Positions 50,788 to 58,444 of a stretch of DNA of 64,000 nucleotides are shown piece after piece. Position 1 is the first letter of the stretch. Each line of letters opens with the position of its first letter. Below the pieces are notes generated by a model. It worked only from the letters and a program-made list of their open reading frames with translations, was not told where the DNA came from and ran no database searches. Both the position numbers and the translations under genes were made by a program. The DNA lies in the NCBI GenBank assembly GCA_017473115.1, contig JAFUNC010000007.1, positions 62,001-126,000 of the forward strand, written 5' to 3'. The stretch comes from Lachnospiraceae bacterium (GTDB taxonomy: Bacteria > Bacillota > Clostridia > Lachnospirales > Lachnospiraceae).

Positions 50788-51651
50788 TTATTTTAATTCC
50801 TTGATTGCGGAGAAATTCCATGCATGAATGTTAAATTCAACGATAGGAGTACCGCAGTAAATACAGTGTTTTGCCCCGAGATTGGATATGGGAGCCGCAC
50901 AGTTGGGACAATTAATGCCCATAGCGGAATTTGCCGATTCTTTGGCCAAATCGCGGTTCTGAACATACATTAACTGAATTTCGTACTTTGCTTGTGTCAT
51001 TTGGTCTTTGCGGCCGGTTTTGATGCGGTCGCCTTCCAGAATGTAATGATAATACTGTATAGCAGCCTGGAATGTTACGGTGCAAAGCCCTTCTTTTTTG
51101 ACATAATTGGAAATTTCACATTTGTGAATTTTCATTCTTTCAAAATGTTCATCATAATTACGGTCTTTTAAAAGTTGCAAATGCATGTTGAGAGCATTTT
51201 TCAGTTCATCATTTCCTTCCGATAATTTAGAAGGGGAATCCTGGTCAATACAGTAAAGGTAAGATGTCAGTACATTTTTAGCACGTTCACGCATTTCGTC
51301 ATAGTGGAATTCCGGGAAATCCTTTTGGATTTGCGGAAGATAAATGCCGGACATATTGGAAATGGTCCGTGGTGTGGTAGCGTGCTCGAACTGTTGTCTT
51401 TTTACGCCTTCTACCACGTTGGTAGTGCCATAAACAGCCTTGGAAACACCTTTGACTGTATTGGTCACTGATTTAATTTGGCGTGAAGCATAGGTTACTT
51501 TTTTCAATACTTTTACAAGTACTACAATAAGAATTACCAAAACAATCACGGCGATTATGATTCCGGCAATAAAAGCAATAGAACCGACAGCCAGCATACT
51601 TCCGATATTCAGTGTGCTTAAATTACTTATTTTTATGAATGTATTCAGCAT
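50788..51651 (-). CDS. Membrane protein with Tim44-like and zinc-ribbon parts (YdjH-like)
   Basis: 287 aa. A strong membrane helix near 20-48, a helical linker, a middle region resembling Tim44-type lipid-binding-like domains (FPEFHYDEMRERAKNVLTSY, CTVTFQAAIQYYHYILEG) and a C-terminal zinc ribbon (CPNCAAPISNLGAKHCIYCG). It starts one base after the stop of the gene upstream. With that gene and the SPFH gene it resembles the ydjGHI part of the Bacillus subtilis ydjFGHI operon, which works with the PspA-like YdjF in membrane stress. No PspA gene is seen here. Confidence 0.6.
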   Translation of the reverse strand: MLNTFIKISNLSTLNIGSMLAVGSIAFIAGIIIAVIVLVILIVVLVKVLKKVTYASRQIKSVTNTVKGVSKAVYGTTNVVEGVKRQQFEHATTPRTISNMSGIYLPQIQKDFPEFHYDEMRERAKNVLTSYLYCIDQDSPSKLSEGNDELKNALNMHLQLLKDRNYDEHFERMKIHKCEISNYVKKEGLCTVTFQAAIQYYHYILEGDRIKTGRKDQMTQAKYEIQLMYVQNRDLAKESANSAMGINCPNCAAPISNLGAKHCIYCGTPIVEFNIHAWNFSAIKELK

Positions 51652-51652
51652 T

Positions 51653-52771
51653 TTATTCACCCATTACAGAACCAATTAAGAGTAGTAAGCCAAGAGCCGC
51701 CAATACTGCAATAATGGTAATGATTACCTTTGCAACAGAGACAGGAGTCTTACCGGATACTTTTCCGGTTTGGCCGTTTACCATAAACTGGTATACCTTA
51801 TCGTTATATTTAAAAGATGAAATCCAAATCGGAAGCATCAAATACTTATATGTAATGTTGGTGTATGCCGTACGAATGCTTAAATCTTTTACGTGATCAG
51901 CATTTTTTTCGTGACGGATTTTTTTGGTAATATTGTTACGTAAGCGGAGTTGAATGGCTGCTTTGGCTTTTTCCCAGCCTTCTTTTAAACCTACAGAATA
52001 ACGTTCAGCACCAAAACCTGCCACGTATTCGGGCTTGTAAGTTTTGTTATCAGCAGTGTTAAACGGTTCAATGCCTTTTAACATCCAATTGTTGTGACGG
52101 TTGGTTGCAATCACTAACTGGTCATCAATGAATTCGTTATAGATGCCGCTGGTGCGATACCAGTCGGTAACCACTTTGGTTTCTCCCTGGCTGTTTCGTA
52201 CGCGACGATCCTTGCCGTATTGTGCACGATAACTTGTTTTGGTTTGTGCATCATAGGTCCAGTAGGGGAGATATACGCCCTTGAAAGAGTCTGCTCTGGC
52301 AGATTCTTTGGCAAGTTTCGGACAGAAGAATTTCTTGCCGATCCATGTTTTAAATAATTTAGACGCTTCATCGTCTGAGATTTTAAAAGGTACTACGCCG
52401 TTGGGGGCTAAAGTATCTTTTCCTTTGGCCTCCATTACCTGGTTGGAACCGCAGTAAGGACATTCACTGGAGACTTCCAAAGCGTCATAGATGGATTCGG
52501 CACCGCAACTTTTACAGAGAACGGTTTTCTTCTCAACACCCCAGTTGCAGTTTCCGGTGGATTCGGCACTGTCAAAATCCAATTCTTCTGCAGTTTCGGG
52601 GAAATCTTCATCGACCTCTATTTCTTCCACATATCCGCAATAGGGGCAGGCTGTACTGCCGGTTGCGGGATCATAACTCATTACACCTGCACATTGGGGA
52701 CACTTGCGGTCGGTTTCTTCCTTGGTTTCCACGATGTTAGGTTCATTATTCATCATATCATTTGTATCCAT
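51653..52771 (-). CDS. TFIIB-type zinc-ribbon membrane protein (YdjG-like)
   Basis: 372 aa. Two N-terminal zinc ribbons (KCPQC with CPYCGY; LCKSCGAES with CPYCGS), a soluble middle part (GVYLPYWTYDAQTKTSYRAQ, YRTSGIYNEFIDDQLVIATN, LMLPIWISSFKYNDKVYQFM) and one C-terminal membrane helix (about 345-368). The pattern fits the YdjG-like family found beside SPFH/YdjI proteins. The ATG at 52771 has GGAGG 5 nt upstream. It is coupled to the next gene by a one-base gap. Confidence 0.65.
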   Translation of the reverse strand: MDTNDMMNNEPNIVETKEETDRKCPQCAGVMSYDPATGSTACPYCGYVEEIEVDEDFPETAEELDFDSAESTGNCNWGVEKKTVLCKSCGAESIYDALEVSSECPYCGSNQVMEAKGKDTLAPNGVVPFKISDDEASKLFKTWIGKKFFCPKLAKESARADSFKGVYLPYWTYDAQTKTSYRAQYGKDRRVRNSQGETKVVTDWYRTSGIYNEFIDDQLVIATNRHNNWMLKGIEPFNTADNKTYKPEYVAGFGAERYSVGLKEGWEKAKAAIQLRLRNNITKKIRHEKNADHVKDLSIRTAYTNITYKYLMLPIWISSFKYNDKVYQFMVNGQTGKVSGKTPVSVAKVIITIIAVLAALGLLLLIGSVMGE

Positions 52772-52858
52772 GGTTTCCTCCATATTAAAAATATATGCGT
52801 ATACTATTTTGCAAAGGAAGTATTATAGTACGTTTCTGAAAATTGATTTTTATTAAAA

Positions 52859-52890
52859 ATAGCGGCTTGCACCTAAGCACAAACCGCTAT
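52859..52890 (-). terminator. Terminator downstream of the SPFH gene
   Basis: A 7-bp outer stem (ATAGCGG 52859-52865 with CCGCTAT 52884-52890) extended by GC(T)TGCAC/G(T)GC pairing, followed on the minus strand by a T-rich tail. Confidence 0.75.
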
Positions 52891-52924
52891 CTGTTTTTAA
52901 TCGAATTTCACGATTCGGCTAATA

Positions 52925-53107
52925 TTATTTCTGAACATCATTGTCATCAAATACGTCGCCACATTCAGGACAGAACTTAGGAGGATTGGTAGGATCCTCG
53001 GGTGTCCAACCGCACTTGTCACACTTGTAAAGAGGAGCTCCGGCGGGTTTCTTAGCACCACATTCCTGACAGAACTTACCCTGATTTACTGCACCGCATG
53101 CACAAGT
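52925..53107 (-). pseudogene. In-frame continuation of the SPFH gene beyond an amber codon (zinc-ribbon tail)
   Basis: After the TAG at 53108-53110 the same frame runs on for 60 codons to TAA (52925-52927) and encodes a well-formed double zinc ribbon: CACGAVNQGKFCQECGAKKP, then KCDKCGWTPEDPTNPPKFC and PECGD. Related SPFH/zinc-ribbon proteins normally end this way. The position of the TAG corresponds to Trp in the preceding repeat (GWACACG versus G-stop-TCACG), so TGG to TAG is the simplest explanation. Confidence 0.75.
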
Positions 53108-54325
53108 CTATCCTTCTGAAGGAACAGGTCTTGCCTGACCGCAGTTCATACAGAACTTACCTGTGTTGCCGGTTGTGCCGCAAGCACATGCCCAACCTGC
53201 GGGAGCCGCTGCTGCACCAACAACTGCGCCTGCGGGCTGCATAGGAGCCTGAGGTGCCTGCTGCTGACCCATAGCAAATAAACTGTTCGCATTCATACCG
53301 CCTGTCATCTGTGCCATGTTCATACCTGCGAAAGCCATCATAGGTCCGGTTGCTTCGTTGCTTGCTGCAGCTTCCATAGCGTTAGCCTGAGCAGTAGCCA
53401 TACGAGCAGCTGCCATGTTTACGTTGGTGTAAACAGCAACATCCTGGAACTTCTTGATTCTTTCTTCGTCTTCGGGAGTAGCCTTGATGGTGTTGATGGT
53501 AACGGAAGCCACCTTAATACCACGAAGTTCGCCCCACTTTTCAGATAACTGAACGTTTAACTGATCGGTTAATTTATCTGTAAGAGTAGTAATCTGGCTG
53601 TAGCGTAAACCAACTTCTGAGAAAGTTCCCAAAGCAGGCTGGAACGCTGTCATAAATTCAGAGCGAAGAATGCTGTGAATTTCTTTTTTGTTGAATTCGT
53701 CTCTTACGTTACCTGCATGGAAAGTATAGAAACGAACAGGGTCAACGATCGTATATGTAAATTCACCGTTACACATAATGTTGATATCACCCTGGAAACC
53801 TGTTACCTTATCGTGAATGAAGAAGGGGAAGGTTCCTGCTGTACCCCAAAGGTTATTACGGATTTCAAGTAAGTTAACGTAGTAAACGCGCTGATCCTTG
53901 GGGATTTCACCACCAAAAGAAATACGCTTACCAAGCTGAATGAAAGAATTCTTAATGTTCTCGCCTAAGTTTCCGTAGAAGATAGAAGGTTCGGTAGAAG
54001 CATCATATACGAATTCGCCGGGTTCTGCGCAGACTTCGGTAATTTTACCCTGATCTACGAGAATCATACACTGACCTTCGTTAACAATTACAACAGAACC
54101 GTTAGAGATAATGTTGTCGCTACCCTTGTTGTTACCCTTCTGGTCACGCTTGCGGCCCTTCTGAATCAAAATATCATTGGGGAATGCGTCGCAGTAGAAG
54201 AACTCTCTTGCAGCAACATCGCCTAATACTGTGTTAACACCGCTGCTAACACCGCCTAATACGTTGCCAAAAGTACCTTTTACTGACTGGCCCATTGAAC
54301 TTAAAGTTGATTTAATTAATCCCAT
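53108..54325 (-). CDS. SPFH/band-7 protein with zinc-ribbon tail (YdjI-like), amber-shortened
   Basis: 405 aa up to the TAG. An N-terminal region (MGLIKSTLSSMGQSVKGTFG) is followed by an SPFH/virion-core-like domain (about 45-285: VVIVNEGQCMILVDQGKITE, VYYVNLLEIRNNLWGTAG, IKVASVTINTIKATPEDEER), an Ala/Met-rich helix and one zinc ribbon (CACGTTGNTGKFCMNCGQ). SPFH proteins build membrane microdomain scaffolds; the B. subtilis relative YdjI recruits PspA. AGGAGG precedes the ATG. The frame continues past the stop with a second ribbon module, so the protein is probably truncated by a nonsense mutation or partly read through. Confidence 0.85.
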   Translation of the reverse strand: MGLIKSTLSSMGQSVKGTFGNVLGGVSSGVNTVLGDVAAREFFYCDAFPNDILIQKGRKRDQKGNNKGSDNIISNGSVVIVNEGQCMILVDQGKITEVCAEPGEFVYDASTEPSIFYGNLGENIKNSFIQLGKRISFGGEIPKDQRVYYVNLLEIRNNLWGTAGTFPFFIHDKVTGFQGDINIMCNGEFTYTIVDPVRFYTFHAGNVRDEFNKKEIHSILRSEFMTAFQPALGTFSEVGLRYSQITTLTDKLTDQLNVQLSEKWGELRGIKVASVTINTIKATPEDEERIKKFQDVAVYTNVNMAAARMATAQANAMEAAASNEATGPMMAFAGMNMAQMTGGMNANSLFAMGQQQAPQAPMQPAGAVVGAAAAPAGWACACGTTGNTGKFCMNCGQARPVPSEG

Positions 54326-54474
54326 TTTACATTTTCCTCCTAAAAGTCTATTACTTTTTGATTATTTGCGTATGTAAAAGGAAGTGTATATACACTTCGC
54401 CTCTATTATATAATTTTTTCTGATAAAAGTCTATGATTATTTTTGGTTATATATGAAAAAATGTGGGTAATGGC
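54326..54474. other. Gap before the structured element; no gene seen
   Basis: An AT-rich stretch upstream of the divergent SPFH gene (its ribosome site is at its left edge). Together with the element to 54670 and the leader to 54781 it forms a 456-base gene-free region. Confidence 0.5.
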
Positions 54475-54670
54475 GAAATAAAGGTTGAGAGGGTGTGATG
54501 ATGCCCGGAATAGGATGTCTGTATTCTCAGGGACACTTTCGTTTGGTTGCCTTAACGTAACGGCACATAGGATTGCAAAATACGCAATCCAAATGCCGAC
54601 GAAGGCAAACACCCTTCGAACTGCAGACATCCTATTTCGGGCAATTTGTATACCGAAGAACCTTTATTTC
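54475..54670 (+). repeat. Structured inverted-repeat element, copy A
   Basis: The ends pair perfectly over 12 bp (54475-54486 with 54659-54670). Inside, GCCCGGAATAGGATGTCTG (54503-54521) pairs with 54624-54642 (18 pairs and one G-U). The loop holds nested hairpins: CGGCA/TGCCG enclosing GGATTGC/GCAATCC (54570-54576, 54584-54590) and CGAAGG/CCTTCG (54600-54605, 54613-54618). The single-strand blocks GACAC, TTTCG and ACGTAACGG are shared with copy B. Short open frames across it are by-products of the palindrome. Confidence 0.8.
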
Positions 54671-54781
54671 ATCGAGCAATATTTAACTATAAAAAATGAA
54701 AATTCGAGAGTTTTTTCCTTGACATTATATATATATATAATGATTGCAAAAAAAAAATCAGCCATTAAAGGAGAAAAACAA

Positions 54782-55525
54782 ATGAAAAAGGTGTTAACCA
54801 GCATGCTGATATCAATCATGAGTGCGGCATTGTTAACGGGTTGTGCAAGTGACGCTGAAACAGTGATTGGTGATAGTGTATTGAGTGATACAACAGAAGA
54901 GATAAGTGAGGAAACTCCGGTTGCATCCGAAGAAGTTGCAACTTCCGAAGAAACATCCATCGAAGAGGTTGAAGAAGCGGTGATATATTCTGCCGATGAA
55001 GTAATGGCACATATTGATTCTTTAATTACGCAGTATCAGTATAATGATCCTGAGCATATCAAAGCATTGGTAATAGCTGCAAATCTGGATTATATTTCAG
55101 AGGATGACTTGAATACGATTCTTAGTACATATGGATATACCATGGAAGAACTGGCTGTAAAGTACGATGAGTGTATTTTGGATAATGGCGAGGCGCATCA
55201 ACAAACATTTGATTTTCGTCAAGGAAATATTGATACATTAACTGATGAGAATACTTATAAATATAGAATTACATTAAATGCTGTTATGATGAATGAGACA
55301 GATGCGGAAAATGCAAGATGGTACGATGGAATTCTTTATCAATCTGCACATAGTGGCACAAATAGAAAAGACATTGAAAAATTTAGAGAGTATATTTTGG
55401 GTATTAAAGGTAATGAATTAAATGTAGCCGCTCGAGTATGTTATAGCTATACTTGGGGAGTATTTTATAATCAATTAACCTATATTGATTATCTGGATAA
55501 TCCATTTGTGGTCCATAATAAATAA
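54782..55525 (+). CDS. Lipoprotein of unknown function between two structured repeats
   Basis: 247 aa. A lipoprotein signal peptide (MKKVLTSMLISIMSAAL, lipobox LLTGC, Cys20), a Glu/Ser/Thr-rich acidic linker (about 30-65, SEEVATSEETSIEEVEEA) and a folded part with helical start (YSADEVMAHIDSLITQYQYN) and no recognised domain. GGAG is 8-9 nt before the ATG; the frame is open further upstream through copy A but without a start site. Codons are more AT-rich than in neighbours such as secA. It is enclosed by copies A and B in opposite orientation, which suggests a mobile or acquired unit. Confidence 0.7.
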   Translation: MKKVLTSMLISIMSAALLTGCASDAETVIGDSVLSDTTEEISEETPVASEEVATSEETSIEEVEEAVIYSADEVMAHIDSLITQYQYNDPEHIKALVIAANLDYISEDDLNTILSTYGYTMEELAVKYDECILDNGEAHQQTFDFRQGNIDTLTDENTYKYRITLNAVMMNETDAENARWYDGILYQSAHSGTNRKDIEKFREYILGIKGNELNVAARVCYSYTWGVFYNQLTYIDYLDNPFVVHNK

Positions 55526-55606
55526 GCATATATTTTGATGACAGTTATTCAATATTTATGACAATTTTCGAATAAGCGATAATTATTATTTGTATTTCAT
55601 AGCACA

Positions 55607-55757
55607 GCAAGGGGATGGGTTTCCATGTTCGATGACCGTTTTTTTGGTCGTCGGCGCTTAATGAGAGGATTTGTTTACAAATCCACGAATTTAGCGTCCG
55701 TTACGTATCCAAAATCGAGCGAAAGCGTGTCAGAGAACATGGAAACCCATCCCTTGC
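55607..55757 (-). repeat. Structured inverted-repeat element, copy B
   Basis: A 23-bp stem with one bulged G (55607-55630 with 55735-55757) closes a 104-nt loop. On the minus strand the loop has the same order of blocks as copy A: GACAC (55727-55731), TTTCG (55720-55724), ACGTAACGG (55698-55706), a GGATTTG/CAAATCC hairpin (55667-55673, 55678-55684), GCCGACGA (55648-55655) and a last hairpin (GGTCGTC/GATGACC). Stem sequences differ from copy A but pairing is kept. Confidence 0.8.
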
Positions 55758-55770
55758 GTCCTCATAAAAA

Positions 55771-56661
55771 CTATTTCGTTTCCTTTGCAGCAGCCTTAAT
55801 TCCGCCGTAATATACAAGACCCAAAGCACCCGGGCCTGCATGGGCACCGATACTGGGGCTGATATCATTAATAATCACGTTGGTAAACTGTGTTTTTTCT
55901 TTTACGATAGCGGCTAAAGTTTCCGCATCATCAATACAGTTACCGTGTACGATACCGACGGGAAGTGAAAAATCTGTATTGTCGGCCATGGTTTCAATCA
56001 TACGGTCTACCAGTTTGTTGATGGATTTTTTGCGTCCGCGTGCGGTGCCGTCTGAGGTAAGACCACCATCTTTATTTACATAAAGGAAAGGTTTTAAGTT
56101 TAATGTACTTCCCAATACAGCGGTTGCCTTGCTGACACGACCGCCGCGCTGTAAGTGGAATAAGTCATCAACCGTAAACTGGACATTGATATGATTACGG
56201 AACTCATTTAATTCTGCAACCACATCATCATATGCCACAGCGTTGGCTTTTAAATTCTCGGCGTGAATTACCATAATGGTTTCGCCCAGAGAAACATTTA
56301 ATGTGTCGATGACTGTAATTTTTGCGTCCGGATATTCTTCCAACAATTCATTTGCCACCATGCATACGTTATTGTAACTTCCGCTTAATGCAGAAGAAAA
56401 GGCAATGTGAATGATATCCATACCCTTATCCAAAACATCCCGGAATTTTTCTTCGATGACTGCGGGATTATTGGCCTGAGACTGGGGAAGCGCGCCTTCT
56501 TTCATTTTTTCATAAAATTCCTTTGGAGACATATGCAATTCGTCACCGTAAACCACATCGCCGAACGAGTAGTATTGGGGAATGATGGTAGTACCGAATT
56601 TTTCAATATATTCCTGAGGTAAATCGGAGTTTGAGTCAGTTGTGATACAATATTCTCTCAT
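55771..56661 (-). CDS. DegV-family fatty-acid-binding protein (FakB-like)
   Basis: 296 aa. DegV fold with N-terminal TDSNSDLPQEYIEKF, the fatty-acid carboxylate-binding Ser region AFSSALSGSYNN, FTVDDLFHLQRGGRVSKA and the C-terminal ISPSIGAHAGPGALGLVYYG. Such proteins present a bound fatty acid to the kinase FakA for acyl-phosphate formation. No full FakA gene is in the window; only a FakA C-terminal-like small protein at 4157. Its 3' end lies 14 bases from copy B of the structured element, and no separate terminator is seen, so transcripts may run into copy B. Confidence 0.92.
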   Translation of the reverse strand: MREYCITTDSNSDLPQEYIEKFGTTIIPQYYSFGDVVYGDELHMSPKEFYEKMKEGALPQSQANNPAVIEEKFRDVLDKGMDIIHIAFSSALSGSYNNVCMVANELLEEYPDAKITVIDTLNVSLGETIMVIHAENLKANAVAYDDVVAELNEFRNHINVQFTVDDLFHLQRGGRVSKATAVLGSTLNLKPFLYVNKDGGLTSDGTARGRKKSINKLVDRMIETMADNTDFSLPVGIVHGNCIDDAETLAAIVKEKTQFTNVIINDISPSIGAHAGPGALGLVYYGGIKAAAKETK

Positions 56662-56774
56662 GTAAAATCTTCCTTTGCTAAAAAACTTTTATATTAAAAC
56701 TATTTTTACTATAACACAGTTCAGATGGTTGTGCAATTATTTTGAATATAAAACTTTTATAAAATAAAAGAAAT

Positions 56775-56800
56775 TCCCGGATTGTGTAAACAACCCGGGA
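56775..56800 (-). terminator. Terminator of the 56.8-kb DHH gene
   Basis: TCCCGG (56775-56780) pairs with CCGGGA (56795-56800), with inner TTGT/ACAA pairing and a T-rich minus-strand tail. Confidence 0.75.
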
Positions 56801-56805
56801 GTTGA

Positions 56806-57792
56806 TTATTCTTCGGAAATTTCTTCGTCTATGGAATATAGTACGTTCATAAAAAGTTGCTGAATTTCAAAGTGAGGATGATCTCCCAAAAGATACATTT
56901 TTTCAGGGAGAACGATACCGCCGGCCATGGCAAAGTGTCCGCCGCCGTCGCCTAAGTCCTTCAATGCCCTGGCGGTTACGGTACCGGCATGATAATGTTT
57001 GGTTTCGTTACGGACCGAGAATTTGTAACCGCCGTTTCTTGCTGCATACACAACTGCAAACTGAACAATATCCAAGCCGAGGATGAAGTCGGAAATCATT
57101 GCGACCAAAGCATCCGGACAGTCAAAGGAAATGGATGCAAATCCTACGTTATCATAAATTTTAATATTTCGGATTGCTTCGCCGTAGGCATACAAATCCT
57201 GAATTTCATAATTATTGTGCGATAGGGCAGAAATGGTGTGGTTATCGGCAATTTTATGAAGGAAAGCAAACATTTCGATGTCAAAATCCGTAACACCGCG
57301 GTTAAAGGAATCCGTGTCCATTTTAATTCCGTATAAAAGAGCAGTGGCCGTATTGGTATCCAGAGTGGTTTCGCTTTCTTTGAAATAATTAGCAACCATA
57401 GACGCACAGGCTCCGCAGATACGCAAATCGCTGTAGCGGTAAGCGCAAGGTTTCATTGTGGGATGATGGTCAATACAAGCCACTTCATTGCCGGGGAAAT
57501 CCGTAAGGTTGGAATTGTATTTTTGTCCGTCAATGGTAACGATATAATCATCCGGTTTCATATCATGGATATCATCAATTTCAATTGCTTCAATGTGAAA
57601 TACTTCCAACATTTTTTTTGTACTGTTTGCTTCTACTTCACCTGCATAACAAATGGTGGATTCCACACCGTGGCATTGTAAAAAAACCTGCATTCCGTAA
57701 GCGGATGCCAATGCATCCGGATCAGGGAAATTGTGAGTCTGCAAATATACCTTGTGTCCCTTTAACAATTCAATTAATTTCAGCCAATCCAT
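56806..57792 (-). CDS. DHH/DHHA1 phosphoesterase (NrnA-like)
   Basis: 328 aa. Motifs HNFPDPDALASAYGM, TIDGQKYN, CIDHHPTMKP and GDGGGHFAMAGGI mark the DHH-DHHA1 family of oligoribonuclease/pAp phosphatases. It is the compact form; the 518-aa paralogue at 21671-23227 has an extra C-terminal region. In motif I, PDPDA is retained, so catalysis is plausible. The ATG lies 5-6 bases after a weak AGGAGCG. Monocistronic. Confidence 0.88.
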   Translation of the reverse strand: MDWLKLIELLKGHKVYLQTHNFPDPDALASAYGMQVFLQCHGVESTICYAGEVEANSTKKMLEVFHIEAIEIDDIHDMKPDDYIVTIDGQKYNSNLTDFPGNEVACIDHHPTMKPCAYRYSDLRICGACASMVANYFKESETTLDTNTATALLYGIKMDTDSFNRGVTDFDIEMFAFLHKIADNHTISALSHNNYEIQDLYAYGEAIRNIKIYDNVGFASISFDCPDALVAMISDFILGLDIVQFAVVYAARNGGYKFSVRNETKHYHAGTVTARALKDLGDGGGHFAMAGGIVLPEKMYLLGDHPHFEIQQLFMNVLYSIDEEISEE

Positions 57793-57936
57793 ATAACGCT
57801 CCTAATGTTAAAATATAAAAGACACAGTTTTCGATTGAACATATTTTTCAACCGCCCCATATTAACACTGTGTTCAAGGTAATTTTATCATAAAAAATTT
57901 TTTTTCTCAACCGATTTGGCGTTTGGAATAATTCAG

Positions 57937-57965
57937 TTGTAAGAAATGAGAAAAAGGGCTATAAT
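57937..57965 (+). promoter_or_regulatory. Promoter of the small basic membrane protein gene
   Basis: TTGTAA (57937-57942), 17-bp spacer, TATAAT (57960-57965). The start codon follows 31 bases later. Confidence 0.65.
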
Positions 57966-57996
57966 ATAATAGAAATCCGATATGGGAGGGATAGAT

Positions 57997-58260
57997 ATGT
58001 TCGGAAAAAAGAAAACTTACGGTCAGAAGTTACAGGCGACAGTAAAGAAACGTGAAAAAAAGATTAATAAACTGGTTAAGAAATTTCTGAAGTCCAGCCG
58101 CCGCTCCCAGAAAAGAGTGATTAAAATTTTAACAAAGGGACCTGCGTGGTTTGAATTGTTTATACATGCCGTTTTTGCCATCGTGGTATGTTATCTGTTT
58201 TGGCGTAAGGCGAAAGATCCTACCTTTTTGGAAAATTTCGGAGAGACAAAGATTTCATAA
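57997..58260 (+). CDS. Small basic single-span membrane protein
   Basis: 87 aa: a strongly basic N-terminal half (FGKKKTYGQKLQ, KREKKINKLVKKF, SRRSQKRV) and one membrane helix near 51-68 (WFELFIHAVFAIVVCYLFW). GGGAGGG lies 6 nt before the ATG at 57997. No family recognised. It has its own promoter and terminator and sits just before secA; a membrane or ribosome-near role is possible from its charge but unproven. Confidence 0.6.
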   Translation: MFGKKKTYGQKLQATVKKREKKINKLVKKFLKSSRRSQKRVIKILTKGPAWFELFIHAVFAIVVCYLFWRKAKDPTFLENFGETKIS

Positions 58261-58296
58261 TGTGACATTTTTTAACAAGATATGTCGAATATTATT

Positions 58297-58343
58297 AAGG
58301 GATTCACACTTTGTTTACACATAAGTGGTTGAATCCTTTTTTT
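58297..58343 (+). terminator. Terminator between the small membrane protein gene and secA
   Basis: 58297-58311 pairs with 58323-58338 (imperfect 14-bp stem) followed by a run of T's. The secA -35 box lies inside the right arm. Confidence 0.75.
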
Positions 58344-58357
58344 AAATCTGTTAGAAT
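58329..58357 (+). promoter_or_regulatory. Promoter of secA
   Basis: TTGAAT (58329-58334), 17-bp spacer, TAGAAT (58352-58357). It overlaps the upstream terminator, so readthrough and initiation may interfere. Confidence 0.65.
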
Positions 58358-58444
58358 AGTCAGGATGTAAATTATAAATGGTAATATGGAGAGTGTGGGC
58401 TTTGACCACGGATTTGTATTATCAGGGAATGATTGGAGAATAAA

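Noticed and set aside
53108-53110. TAG recoded as pyrrolysine or another amino acid
   Set aside because: Other genes in the window (M56 peptidase, kinase) end at TAG, and the expected residue is Trp, one base change away.
54406-54630. Minus-strand 74-aa gene
   Set aside because: It lies across the palindromic copy A element; similar peptide ends on both strands are produced by the inverted repeat.
54475-55757. Integron cassette or MITE pair
   Set aside because: The two elements face opposite ways, lack conserved terminal sequence and attC RYYYAAC/GTTRRRY ends, and no integrase or transposase is near.
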